DNA from: Podospora pseudocomata
Lineage: Eukaryota > Ascomycota > Sordariomycetes > Sordariales > Podosporaceae
DNA length: 64,000 nucleotides
NCBI RefSeq assembly: GCF_035222375.1
Contig: NC_085891.1
Location: forward strand, 1,116,001-1,180,000
Direction of reading: 5' to 3'
Shown here piece by piece: positions 1 to 11,650 of this stretch. Positions within the stretch are counted from its first letter, which is position 1. The number at the start of each line of letters is the position of its first letter. The position numbers and the translations under genes are program-made. The notes under the pieces were generated by a model. The model saw only the letters and a program-made list of their open reading frames with translations, searched no databases and was not told the DNA's origin.

Positions 1-2818
1 GACCAGAGGCAACACTTTGGCACGGACGAAGTCGAGAGTGCCCTGGCAAAAAAACTCGGGCTCCAGGGTCGGAAGATAATCGGTGAAGCAGGTTGACGTG
101 AACCGATTTTCAATTTGAGTCTGCTCCGATGCAGTCAAGAGAAGCTCCCATGCGACATCCCTGTCTTGTTGACAGGATGCTCCAGGCCCCACCAGGAGCT
201 GCCACAGCTTGAGTCCCAGTTCCTTCGTTACGAGTCCGTTCTTGTGCCTGATGAGGGCTCCAAGAAGCTCTCTCCGCGGCAGGTTGTGGGCTCCACTGAG
301 GACGGCGGGGAATCCTGCGGCATGAGCTGCCGGAATAGCAGCTTCAAGCTCCTCCACCAAGAGCCTCGGAAGGTCATTCTCCTGGGCCAGCAATATGAAA
401 TTTTGTTGAATCTGATTCCGTGCCATAAGATGCAGTACCCATAAGCTTCCGATGGCTGACCAGGTTGGATGGGCAATATCATTCAAGCATTCCACGACGA
501 TGGCCCGCCGAATATCGATCGTGGGGCCGTGTCCGTGTGTTAAAATCTCACGAAACTTCTTTATAGCAGCCTCCTGCAGGAGGGGATGAGCCACTGGCGA
601 GTGTGGGCCAAAACAGGATGATTCCTTGATTAGTCGCGTACACAGCTCGTAGGGAGGTGGGTCTGGAATCGTGCGGTGCTCGCGGGTCTTCTCCATGAGC
701 TGCTGAAGAATACCCAGCAACAACAGCCGCATCGGTTCTGTAAAGGAATCGGCAGGGACTGTGTTGAGCTTCTCGCAGAGATGTAGCAGCACGTCGTACG
801 GTAACAGGTGCGTGTACCGAGTAGACATGAGAATCAAGGCATCTGATATCCGGGTGTCTTGTGTGGTCGTGACAGTGTGCCACCAGGTGTCCGTATGCTC
901 GTTGCTGTAAGTGCGTGATACCACGAGGAAGCCGATGATGTTATGACTTTCGGCTGCAATCTCTGGGTGGCATGTCGGCCCTAGAAGGTACTTAACCAAG
1001 CCAGTTTGAAGGAGGTACTCCCCGTAAAAACGCATCGTTGTCATGTTTGGCGTCTCTCCTTGCTCGTGATATTTCTTGTACATGCCGATCAAGTCGTTGC
1101 ACATGTGATGGGCAGCCATGACGCGGAGTTGCATTTGGCCGGATTTGATAAGCCTGACAAAGATATTGAACTTCCAGAGGTGTGCTATGGCTTCAGGCAG
1201 GTGCGAGGTGGCAAGCATCGGGTGTGTTCGTCGGAAATTGGCAATGATCTCGTGAGGAACAACATCGTCGACGTGAAGAGCAATCTGGTAGATCTCTGTG
1301 AGAGCCGCGAGGAGAGTGGCAGCATTTTCGGGCGAGAAGTGATTCGGTCCCTTGTCCACAAAGGTGGACAGAGATGTTGACATGTGAAGAAAGAAGTGGT
1401 AGCCGCGAGCAATGAGGGCTCTAGCACGCTGAGCCGCCTGCGGGCTATCGTGACTGTGCACGAAGAAACAGCGGCCCAGGACGGCCGTGGCGAGCGAGCT
1501 CAGATTGGTGACATGATCCGCAAGCTTCGGGTATTGGGGGATGAGCTCTACCTCCGCCTTGGCCAGGTTCAACACATGGGTGAGAGTGCCGCCCGGTGTT
1601 GTGTTGTAGCTCTGGAAGCAGCCAATGACCTGCTGCAGTTCGGTGTAAAACTCGTCCTCGGCGCGCTGATAATTCTCTTGTCCTCTTTTCCGTACCAGTG
1701 CTGCAAGGGCGGATACATAGGCTGGTGTGATGGGCTCACGGAGCCGAATTCCTTGCTCGTCCGCCACGATCTTCTCGAAGTCATAAGCATCCTTCTTGAC
1801 GAAGAAGGCGGTCAACTTGGCGAACCACTTGTAGAACTGAAAGATTTCGGCTCGAAATTCCTTTTGCGGCGGGTAAACACGGCCTACCATGACGCAGACA
1901 ATGTCAGGCAAGTTCAGCCACAGATCCAGATGTTGAAGGAACGATATCACAAATCTCTTGTGCGAGGAGTTCTCTGCAAAAACCAAATAGTCTTCAATGA
2001 ACTCCTGGAGCTTTTGGGCTATTTGGATGTCTGGCAATGGTGTTTAGTACTTGACTTGAAGCCAACTGCTGTGGTTGGTAAGACTTACGGTTTGCAAAGT
2101 AGTTCGTGGCTTTGGTCACCGCATCCAGCCACGAATCATGGTCTTCGCGACAAGGGAAATTCAAAGTGGGATCTTGGTATAAATCGACGCCGATGGGGTC
2201 TTGCTCGTTTCCATCCAGAATGGCGATAGACCCGCCATCCTCAAAATCATCGTCCTCATCTGGTGGTATCGCTATCACCTCAACTGGCGGACTGCTGTGT
2301 CCCGACGCCGACGACACCGGGGTATCCTGCGCAGCATCCTCCTGGGCCATGTCAAGCTCCGAATCCTCAATGCTCAGCTTGACGACATTGGTGGGCGAGG
2401 CAGGGGTGGTTGCCCTGAAGGATGGTGATAACGGGGAGTCTGGAGAAGCTCCGGGTAGACGCGAAGGAGTCCTCACGTTGATTGTGACGTGCCTAGATGT
2501 CAATGCTGAAGGAGGCTCGGCATCGAGGTCGAGGGGCTTCTGCTCGGGGGTGGTAGGTATTGTGGAAATGGTAGGGTCAGAGTCGACCTTCATGGCCGAG
2601 TCACTCTTCAGAGCTGCCGGGACCTCACCGGCAGCAGGCGAGGGCGGAGACGATATTATCGTATCTACCGACCGGCTTCGGGAAACACTGTTGAGAGAGG
2701 TACGGCGACGTTTCCGTGACGAGATATCGCTGTCGTCGAAGGGATTGGGACGGGTCGAGCAGGGCTCAGAAGAGACGGCACGATCTCGCGAGTCTTCTGG
2801 TTGCAGAGCTCCAGCCAT
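1..2818 (-). CDS. Large fungal ubiquitin carboxyl-terminal hydrolase-like protein (USP9X/USP34 type), N-terminal part
   Basis: Exon 1 is 2818-2089 and exon 2 is 2030-1. A 58 bp GT-AG intron (2088-2031) splits a His codon. The frame stays open to the left edge, so about 920 residues are visible and the C-terminus is missing. Residues 1-240 are low-complexity and acidic/Ser-Pro-rich, with an early basic run (SSRKRRRTS) that could be a nuclear signal. After the intron the protein becomes folded and helix-rich (IAQKLQEFIEDYLVFAENS, LWLNLPDIVCVMVGR), like the long alpha-solenoid in front of the catalytic domain of giant deubiquitinases. These enzymes remove ubiquitin from substrates. No catalytic Cys or His box lies in this part, so the family call rests on the recognised fungal N-terminus. 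The ATG at 2818 is the first one in a frame that splices correctly. POP3 is divergent to it. Confidence 0.6.
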
Positions 2819-4693
2819 CTGGCTTGTGCAAAGTAAATACCTGGTAAAGCTGCTGCTTGGGCTCCACTACGGAGGGAGCTGCGCTCGAGGAGACCCGGCG
2901 GCAGCTGTTCAGGGCTTGACGTGTTAGCATGTGGTGGTTTGCTAGGTGGGGGCGGGCGGATTGCTCTATGTGTGCTATATGTGGTGGTGTTGGTGGTGGT
3001 GGGTGCACGGGCAATTAAGCAGCGGAAGAAAAAGAAAACCAGAGCTTCCAAAGAGCGGAAGCTCTGAGATGGCTTTGGTGGCGGTAAGCGAACGTGAGCA
3101 GGCCAGGGCAGATATGCCTTGAGCCAAGCAGAACCTTGTCTGAAGCTCAAACAATTCAGCAAAAAAGGGCTTGTTTGTCTGGCTTTCACGGCCAACTTAA
3201 CCGCGTTGCAGAAAAGCGTGACGACTTTTTGGTGGTGCTGAAAGGTAGGTGTGGGGGAGGGGAGGTTGAGCTTTGGGGGAGGTCTGATGTAAGTGGTAAA
3301 CGGGACCTGGACTGTGAAGCGACAAGCGAGCGGGAGACCCTCGGTGGAGAGCTGGCTAGGCTACAGGGCTAGCGCCGAACAGGCAGACAGGCGGGCTGGG
3401 ACTGACGGAGCAGCAGAGCACCTAGCCAGCATGGAAAACTGAGCGCAAAGACAAGACGGGACTCACCTTGATTCCAGTCAGGATCTGACGAATGATGATG
3501 ATGGATGGCCGGAGTACATGTGTGAGGGAGAGAGAGCTATGGCCAGATGAACGGGAGCTGATCGGATGCTGTACTGGACAATCTGGACGATGCCGATGCT
3601 CGATGGATGAGGGATGGCGAGACTGGCCCGTGGGTACTCTTCCAGTCTTTCTTTTGCAAGAGTGAATCGAAGTTATCGGATGTGGGGCAGCGAACCTACA
3701 CTAAGCGGACCTGGGGGACAAGGCGGGGCAGGGTGGGGCAGACCTCTGTATTTAGTGACGGCTTCGAGAAAGATGCAGCCTTCTTTTTTCAGCTGTTCTT
3801 CAATTGGGATGCAGATCTATACCAGGCAGGTGAACCAGCTTCCATGTATGATTATTGTTGAGGGTTTGAGAGCAATGGGAGGCTGCTACAAGCTGCTCTT
3901 CTCTCAGCTGGTACTTGAGAAGCTAGGTAGCTTTCCGCGCCAAATGGAAGCATCCACAGCCCCGGCACTCCAGCTGTTTGTGCGTACGTCATCAACTCCA
4001 CGGTGCTGGAAGAACACCTAGCTACGGCTTTTTATCAACCATTCGTATCGAAGAGGTCAGTTATTATGCTGTGCTCGTTTATTTTATTTTTATTTCTTTT
4101 TTTACCTTTTTGTCTTCGAGATCTTCAGCTGCCTATCTATTAAATCATTCCGACACGCACACGCGTACCTAGATACGTAGTATCTTGTAGGGTTGCATTC
4201 TGGAAGAGAAGGCTCGGGATCTTCTTTGTCAACAGTTGTCTTTCATCTTTGCTGCCCTGCCACTCATCCGTGCCCCATTCAAGTCCTTCTCGGATCTTGC
4301 AGACGGGGGCTCAAATGACTGCTTGACTGAGATTGACACATGCAAGAATCCGTTGAGGGAGTACCAAACCCAGCATGCAGCCCCTTTGTGAGATGCTTCC
4401 GAGTTCAAGTGACAACCTGGAAGATATCTGCCAAGCAAATCAGCTTGAGAATTGTGGGCCGCCGCCGTTCGCTGACACCTGCTGGCTCGGCCCGGCTCGT
4501 TGGAACCAAAGTTTCATTCTGTCTCCGCCGCCGCCGCCGCCAAAAAAAAAAAGTAAACTCAATTCAGGATACGCCAAGACATCGAAATACTGTAGAGGTA
4601 CCTACTGCGTAACCGAGAAACTTTGACTCCTCTTTTTTTTTTTCTTTCCAGTATCCCCTTCTGCAAGATACCAGTATCAAAGCCAACCAAACA
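2819..4693. other. Divergent intergenic region between the hydrolase gene and POP3
   Basis: About 1.9 kb with only short overlapping frames. It should hold both promoters and leaders. On the minus strand a donor-like GTGAGT near 3466-3471 could mark a 5' UTR intron of the hydrolase gene. A pyrimidine-rich tract (4623-4660) lies just upstream of POP3. No further gene is seen. Confidence 0.6.
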
Positions 4694-5475
4694 ATGGAAC
4701 GCAAAAGAATTGTCCACACGTTGGACACCCCATTTTCTGTCGTCGAGTGGTATGGAACGGCCCATGAGTTCTTTGTCACAACCCGACCTGTATGCTGACC
4801 GGTACCACCACAGGCCACAAATAAGTCAGGAAGACCAAGATGTAATTTTAGAGCTCCTCTGCCAGTGCGTTGTTTCTCTCGTACCCATGACTCTAGATGT
4901 CTCATCTCAAGTCTCTGACTAACCTCGCCTTCAGTTTGCTTTCGCCTCTTGGGACTCATCGAAGATTATTTGTCACGCCATCAAAAGGCATGAGAGATCG
5001 AAAACGCAAGCGTGCCCAAGATGAAGACCCTGTTCCCCCAACTCCGGAGCTTGCTGGATACGTAGACGTGGGCCTGTCTCATATCTCCAGGACTCTCCAA
5101 ACCATGTCTGGCAAGGACGCGAAGCCGTACAGCGTCGTCTTCGTGGCCCGGTCTGGTCAGTCGTCCGCGTTTCACTGCCATTTTCCCCAGATGGTTGCGC
5201 TCGCTTCTCGGTCTCAGCCGCCAGAAAAGGCTGTCAGGTTGGTTGGTATCTCCAAGGCATGTGAGGACAACCTGAGCGCAGCCCTGGGCATCCCTCGAGT
5301 TTCCAGCATAGCTCTGCGAGAAGATGCTCCGCAGGCCAAAGGTCTTGTGGACTTTGTGCGCGAGCACGTCAAGCCAGTTGAGGTTGCATGGCTCAAAGAG
5401 GCCCGAGCAGGCCAATATCTCGACACCAAAATTGACGCCGTGCCTACCAAGATAGGCGTCAAGAAGAAGGCTTGA
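4694..5475 (+). CDS. POP3: RNase P/RNase MRP protein subunit Pop3
   Basis: Three exons: 4694-4749, 4814-4864 and 4935-5475, giving 215 residues. Intron 1 (4750-4813) has a TGCTGAC branch-like site. Intron 2 (4865-4934) has GACTAAC and ends CTTCAG. The join restores a continuous fungal Pop3 N-terminus: PFSVVEW, then PQISQEDQDVILELLC, then LLSPLGTHRR. Exon 3 carries a basic linker (KGMRDRKRKRA) and the L7Ae/Rpp38-like part, including YSVVFVARSGQSSAFHCHFP and RLVGISKACEDNLSAALGIP. The protein ends shortly after the conserved VEVAWL. Pop3 binds the RNA of nuclear RNase P and RNase MRP, which mature tRNA 5' ends and process pre-rRNA. The ATG at 4694 is chosen because upstream frames do not splice to the family N-terminus; a start at 4897 would lose the first 36 residues. 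Confidence 0.88.
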
Positions 5476-5721
5476 TCGGCCTGTGATATTTGACGCAAGA
5501 ACAAACTGCAACAAGCTTGTTTTCTTTGCCTCCCAACTTGTACTGGTCACTTGCAGCAAACCGAGAACAGTCATCTTGGGAGACAACATGTTGTCCTTCC
5601 ACAGGCACTGTCTTGTTGGACTCTCGTCATTCATTAGGTTCGCGCTCCAGAGATAGCCTTCACCTATACTTTGGCCGGCCAGTTCGCAGGATTTGTTGCC
5701 ACTACGGAAAAATAAATCAAT

Positions 5722-6927
5722 ATGGATGGCAGACCACCTACTGAGGGCCCCAACCAAGCCAAAAGTGCTGGAGCTTCTGATGCTCGACGTACCTCTGATG
5801 ATCCTGACAAGCCTGACCCTGAGCTTTTGGCCCTGATGAGGAACAGCGTGAGATATCTCACACTTACAGAGTCCCAGGATGACGACAACAATAGAAACCG
5901 GCCAACCGGGCACGAATCGCGCTCTCCTCCTTTACCCCCTCAACCAGAACCAACGCCCACGTCAACTGCCGCTCCTACTCCCTCCGGAACACCGGGCACC
6001 GCCAGTCTCCTTCCCCGGGTCCGCCGGTTCAAGGCGTTTATGACGCAGGAAGAAATTGACGAACACAAGACAACAGCCCCAACCCACATCGCCGGCTTTC
6101 TACCACCACCCAACAATCATCCCGAAGATGATAACACTCCCAAATCACCCCATCCCACTATTCCTCCCGGGTCAGGCGGCATCAGCATCCCCGTGAGCCT
6201 CCCCTTTCGGCCAATCACTAAAAAGCTCGATGCGGTGGAGGAGCAGCAGAGCCAAGAGCCAAAGCAGGAGGCATCAACACCCGCCCCACACAAACGAAAC
6301 AAGAGTCACGGCGACCACATCGACTCCGCCATCCGCACCCGTCTCCCGGATTCTGCCTCTCCCAAGCCCAGGGCAAATTCCGAAGGGGTCTCCATCCCGA
6401 CTCCTACACGCCCCCCTCCCCTTCCACCGGTAGAAGCACAGCTCAGGTCCTCTGTTGGCACTATGGATACGGACAAGACCCCAAAGAAGGTGGTCAGTCC
6501 TAGTTTTAGGCGTTTGATGGAGAGGGAGCTTTCTTCTGGTGGTCCAAGTCTGACTCTAGCTGGTCCATCGAGTGCGGGTCCTTCTTCAGCTGGCGCAAGA
6601 GGGGCAAGGGATACCGTGATCAAGGATCCGTCTGGGAGGATCTTTGATATCGAGTTTATGAGGAAAAAATGGCAGGATGCCGCGGTTGCGGAGACGAAAC
6701 AAGCTGCTGCTGGGGTGGAGAAGACGTTGATTGGGATCAGTGAGACATTGAAGAGCATTCGACTGGACCATGCTGATGAAAAGGATGAGAAGGTCAAGGT
6801 TCAGAAGGCTGATAAAGGCGAGGAGGAGGAGAAGAAGAAGAAGAAGGATGATGGAGACGGTAAAGACGATGAGAAGAAATTACAAGGCCCCAAGGAGAAA
6901 GATGGTGGTGGTGATGCCACGGCATAG
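5722..6927 (+). CDS. Hypothetical intrinsically disordered protein
   Basis: A single uninterrupted frame of 401 codons from ATG at 5722, 246 bp after the POP3 stop. I do not recognise it. Composition is dominated by Pro, Ser, Asp, Glu and Lys. The most ordered parts are an N-terminal segment around residues 28-55 (DPDKPDPELLALMRNSVRYL), a segment near residue 105 (RVRRFKAFMTQEEIDEH) and a predicted helical stretch at about 305-350 (RIFDIEFMRKKWQDAAV followed by ETLKSIRL). Residues about 352-395 are a Lys/Glu/Asp tract. There is a short imperfect repeat (AGPSSAGPSSAG) near residue 280. No signal peptide or membrane segment is apparent. The length, the clean start and stop and the coding-like bias favour a real gene. 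It converges on the NADH dehydrogenase gene. I assign no function. Confidence 0.72.
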   Translation: MDGRPPTEGPNQAKSAGASDARRTSDDPDKPDPELLALMRNSVRYLTLTESQDDDNNRNRPTGHESRSPPLPPQPEPTPTSTAAPTPSGTPGTASLLPRVRRFKAFMTQEEIDEHKTTAPTHIAGFLPPPNNHPEDDNTPKSPHPTIPPGSGGISIPVSLPFRPITKKLDAVEEQQSQEPKQEASTPAPHKRNKSHGDHIDSAIRTRLPDSASPKPRANSEGVSIPTPTRPPPLPPVEAQLRSSVGTMDTDKTPKKVVSPSFRRLMERELSSGGPSLTLAGPSSAGPSSAGARGARDTVIKDPSGRIFDIEFMRKKWQDAAVAETKQAAAGVEKTLIGISETLKSIRLDHADEKDEKVKVQKADKGEEEEKKKKKDDGDGKDDEKKLQGPKEKDGGGDATA

Positions 6928-7299
6928 GAAGGGTTAGGGTTGGAATTTGGCAGACAAAAAAAAAAAAAGAGCGCTGAAAATAGACTTTTGATTTGACATG
7001 ACCGATTTCCCACCTCGACTCCAGGTGGAACTCTGACGTGATGAGCTAATAGAAATGGCTGAGAGTGACGCCAAGTTACCAAACTTTCATATCTTCAGGT
7101 TGACTCTGGAGTCCAAAACGAGGCGTTGCCATCACCAGTTATCTGAGCAATATAAAAGTGACTAATGCAGGGCACGATACTAGGGCTCGTAAAACTTTGA
7201 TATCTATACACAACTACGCATATGCCGTCCTCCCCAATGCAGAAAGCCAAAGCCAGACCAACCAGCCCACAACTCCATGCCGCAAAAGAACAACAAAAA
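6928..7299. other. Convergent 3' region between the orphan gene and the NADH dehydrogenase gene
   Basis: This 372 bp spacer holds both 3' UTRs. A 16 bp run of A lies at about 6954-6969. Nothing else is recognised. Confidence 0.6.
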
Positions 7300-8984
7300 T
7301 TAGAATCGGCTGATACCCCGTCCAAAGATCCAGGAGATTACCCAGTAAATCGGCACAAGCAACTTATTCCTCCACGACATCGCCTTGGTGAGATAGGCTC
7401 CCCTCCAAAGGACCCATGCCACCCACCCCTTGAGCTCATCGGCCTTGCTCTGGTGAATGGCCTTCCACCCACCCAGATACGTCATCGTCCCCCAATTCCT
7501 GAACTTGAACTCCTTCCCGTCCTGACCTGGTGAAATCCCCTTGTTCAGCTCCTTAGCCAGATACTGCGCCTCCTGAGCAGCAACCTGCGCCGTCTTTGGG
7601 AGGGGGTCATTCTCGATAAAACTGCAATCTCCAATGACGTACACCCCATCCAACGGCTTCTTCTCCAACTCATTTCCTTCCTCAGGCTTAGCATCAGCAT
7701 CCACGCTCAAAGCCCTCATATACCCATCCACCACCAACCCCCCACTCCTCTTGTCCCTAACCAACCTCCTCCTCTCCAGCACCTCCCCCGTCATCGGATT
7801 CTTACTCTTACTCACCACCACCTCCTTCTCAGCCAACTTTGCAATCAGAGGATTAGCCATCAACCCCGTACTCCAAACCACCATCCCCGCCCCAACCTCC
7901 CCCCCATTCTCCTCGACTTCCCTAATCTTGATCCGCACCGCCCCGTGCCGTCTCCCCAACTTCCCATCCGCAAGCCTGATCCTTTCCAGATGGTGCTCCG
8001 TCTTGACCTCGATCCCCTGCCTGGCAAAATGCCCCATCGCATAATCCGCCAAAGCCTTGTCAAACATCGGCAGCACCTTTGGCGCGACATCATAAACCGT
8101 GATTTTGACAAAGCGCATCAGCTCGGGGTACATCTTTCCCAAATCGTCACGGATAAAATCGTGGAGCTCAGCCGCCCATTCGATCCCCGTCGGACCGCCC
8201 CCCACAACGGCAAAGTGCAACAAAGCCCTCTTGTCATCATCGGTAAGAACATGCCCGTTGCTGTTGGGGCTGCTGCTGCTGGGGTAAGAGCACTGCTCAA
8301 ACAGGCTCAACACCCGTAGCCTCACCCTCCTAGCATCACCGATATCCCTCAGGAAATGGGCATGCTCCCTTACCCCCTCAATCCCAAACGTCTGGCTGTA
8401 GGCTCCGCACGCAATGATCAGCTTGTCGTACTGGACCTCGATAACCTCTCCCTTGTCCCGGAGCGGGATTTGCCCTCCGGGGGGTGGGACGACAGTTTTG
8501 GAGGCGGCTTCCTCGGCGGCGTTGGTCTCGACGGTGATGGTCTTGCGGGAGAAGTCAATGTCGTCTGCCCAGCCTTGGTAGAAGTTGATGTTGCCGCCGG
8601 GGAGGCGGCGGACGGGCTCGAGGACGGTGCGGAACTCGAGGGTGCCGACCGAGGTGGAGGCGAGGAGGGGGGTGAAGACGAAGTAGGGGCGGGGGGAGAT
8701 TATGATGCGGTCGTATTTGGTGGGGGAGAGGGTGCGGGCTAGGGAGTAGCCTGCCCAGCCGGAGCCGAGGATGATTACCTTTTCTTTGGTGGGGGGGCCT
8801 GAGGGGGGTGTTAAGAGATTGTGAGGGAGGGGGAAAAGGGGGGGGGGGAGGGCTGACCTTTCTTGAAGCTAAAGTTCCGGGAGGAGACTAAAGAGGTGGG
8901 AGCTAGAGAGGTTGAGAGGAAGAGTTGGCGGGGTGAGGAGCCGGTCAGCCCCCGTGGGAGGGACCGGGTGAGGGAAGAGGGCAT
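7300..8984 (-). CDS. Mitochondrial type II (alternative, rotenone-insensitive) NADH:ubiquinone oxidoreductase
   Basis: Exon 1 is 8984-8858 and exon 2 is 8798-7300, joined across a 59 bp intron (8857-8799), giving 541 residues. The first 42 residues are rich in Ser, Arg and Leu without acidic residues, as in a mitochondrial presequence. The FAD Rossmann motif GSGWAG follows at residues 54-59 (VIILGSGWAGYSLARTL). The NADH-binding motif GGGPTG is at 242-247, and the second flavin-contact motif VYVIGDC is near 428-434. The C-terminus (WRNKLLVPIYWVISWIFGRG) is the amphipathic, membrane-anchoring tail typical of the family. These single-subunit enzymes oxidise NADH and reduce ubiquinone without pumping protons. 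No calcium-binding EF-hand insertion of the NDE1 kind is visible. I cannot tell whether it faces the matrix (NDI type) or the intermembrane space (NDE type). The ATG at 8984 is the first true ATG in the exon 1 frame. Confidence 0.9.
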
Positions 8985-11650
8985 GTGAGTGGGTGATGTG
9001 TGGTGAAATCGCAATATGAAGCAGCTTGTTTGTATAAGGTGGGTAGCACGAGGAAGGTTGAGGTAAGTCGAGAATGTATCAAACCAACTCTTGTTTGCTT
9101 GCCACCAGCGTATCGAAGAAAAAGAAACAACTCAAAAAGATGACACGACAGCTAAAGCTAGCAAGAACAGACCAGACGTCATGGAACGAAGAAAAAGTAG
9201 GGGTCCATCTTCAAGCTTATAAGAGCTTGCTGTCAGTCAGCACGCGAGTACCGAGAGAGAAAAACTTTTTATTCCTGGCTGGCCTCCATCGGGATTGTCT
9301 AACTAACTCCTGGGGGACCCTGATGAATCACAGGTCGATTTCCCCCCCCCCTTTGTTCTTCACGTTTCAAAAGAGTCATTGTTTCCCATATCCGGATACC
9401 GCGGCGGAGTGCGGGTCTACCCGTTGCAGCAGCAGGGCGAGCTCTGCGAACTTGACAGGTGCGCCGCCGCCGCCGCCACATTGTCGGGTCTGCTGGGAAC
9501 CCCGTTGAGAGAAAGGGTCCAACAGAAGAAGCGCGGAAGAAGTCGTTGATGTCAAAAAGACGTCACGTCAATGGTCCGGAATCGGATTGGGGGGCACTGC
9601 TGAGAATATGGTCTCCCGGGATTTTCCGTCGCGAGCCCCGCGGGATACGAATAGTATGCAGTAAGCAGGAAGACCGAAGACCCGAGGTTCTCCTCCTGCT
9701 GGTCTCGGTATTCTCGCAAAACAGGGCTTCCAGTATGGAAAAGAGAAGAGTCATGAAATGGGTAGGAAACGAAGGTGTCATTTCAAAAATTATGTGATAT
9801 TATCCACAGAGGACGGGATCGGCGCCATCTGAATTTTGTTGGAAGTGCCCCTCTTCTTCGGTACATAGTGTACAGCAAGGCTGCTTTAGCGGCGATGGTG
9901 GGGGTTTTCGGGAATGTGCCAAGATGAGCCTCTGCCGGGAACCATACAGGTACGCTATATTTCTCACCATCAAGGGGAAGCGGTCGACACGGATGATGGG
10001 TCCGGCACGCCCGGTCTCTTTGCGCAAAATTGCGGCTCTCTACGGAATGTTCATCTTTGGCTTATCCGGTATGATCGGAATGGAGGCGTTGAGCGGTGTA
10101 TATCTACTGGAGAGTGTCCCTGTCAGCATCTCTCGGTCCAGGCGAGTGTAAGACCTCAACAACTTGTGCTGGCTGAGAGGGTTGGGGAACTCCGATTCGG
10201 AGAAATATGGACAGTCCACGAGCTCAACGGCACAAACGGGAGGGATTTCCTTGTGGGATTCAGCTTGCTGGCAGCTGAAGAGAGGATAGCCGAGCGTGAA
10301 CCGATGGTTTTCGTTTTCCACCCATCTTCAACACCACATGCTTGGAGGAAGTCGACGAGATGTGGCTTGTGAGTCAATCCTCTGGATATCTCTCGGGAAC
10401 ACCTTCTCCTCACATGTTTGGGAGGGAGAGCTGATACCTCACATGTCAAATCTGGGGCTATCAACATGCGGCCTGGAGGGGTGCTGGAAGATCGAATCAA
10501 GAGCCGCCATCCCTCGAGTCCAGGGGCCAATGGTTTTTCTTAAATATCATGGACTCGAAGCGTTCCCGAGACAAAACACCAAAGAGCCTCCCTGCAGTCC
10601 CAAGTGTTATCAGAGCAGCGGTGACCCTGGACAAAATAACCGGTACTGTAAGTCGGTAAAACATATATATCTATTAACTTGCACCCTTTTCAATAGATCA
10701 TAGGCCTATTAGCTATCGTATAAGACCTATTGACCACTTATTTTGCAGCGCCGGTTGTTTTGTCCACGACGTGCCCGCAAGTATCCGCCTGTGGTCATAA
10801 ATATTGCGTGCTTAGGCCGATATTACCAAGTTACCCGAGGTGAGCGAGGCAAGGGAAACATACAGAAAGCAACATCAGACTGCTGCCATCCTGTTGCCCG
10901 GTGAGAAGAGACGCAACCATCGTGGGAAAATATTCCCGTGCCGCTTGTTTGAGATGCAGGTGTCCAAAGGTCAACAACCAAGGAAGAGCAATCGCAGGAA
11001 TCACTTCCTTGATTGGAGGGCTGAGCCAGCTCTTGGCAGCAAAGACAGGGGGTCGGCCTGGCCTGAAGCAACTGTGGGGTTTCACGAGCAAGGGCAATAT
11101 CAGGATGTTACCCCAGCAACACCACTTCTGGACGAACGAGGGGTCACAGCTCGTGTTTACTGCTGGTTGACCAATCAGGACACCAGTCGCGGGACCGCCA
11201 GCCCAACCGAGAGCGACTTCCTTAAACACAACACCACAACGCACAAACCGCATTCCCAAGACGGCGCGCCTGTTATTCTCCATTGTCTCCGTTGTCATCA
11301 TCCCTCTCGCCGACCTTCTTTCGCCGCCAGCACCGGCATTCCAGTAATATATTGATTTTGTACCATTGCCCATTTGCCTCGGTAATACAGTTGTTACTTG
11401 GCCGTCCAGCAGCTATCTATCGCATTCGAGTTCGAGACACGACGCCCGCCTGCGTCTGCGACTGCGACAATCAAACCGCGTCTTTTTTTTTTTTGCGACT
11501 CTGCGACGCCCGCTTTCTTCTTTTTCTGCCACTTTCTCGGCGCATTCTTCACAGCATCGCCATCTGCTCGGTGATGCCCTCACCGCCTTTTTAGCGGCCT
11601 TCTCTTCTCAACATCACAGGCAAGCAAAAAGATAGCAATTCCACACATTG
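8985..11650. other. Divergent intergenic region between the NADH dehydrogenase gene and BUD4
   Basis: About 2.7 kb holding both promoters. An AT-rich pocket at about 10650-10760 stands out from the surroundings. The last 200 bp before BUD4 are pyrimidine-rich (T-run at about 11484-11494), as at many fungal transcription starts. Open frames here lack family features or plausible splicing. Confidence 0.6.

Noticed and set aside
2106-2927. 273-codon + strand frame
   Set aside because: Antisense shadow of exon 1 of the hydrolase-like gene.
10831-11373. 180-codon - strand frame upstream of BUD4
   Set aside because: Lies in the BUD4 promoter with the + strand also open. The hydrophobic stretches do not match any family.
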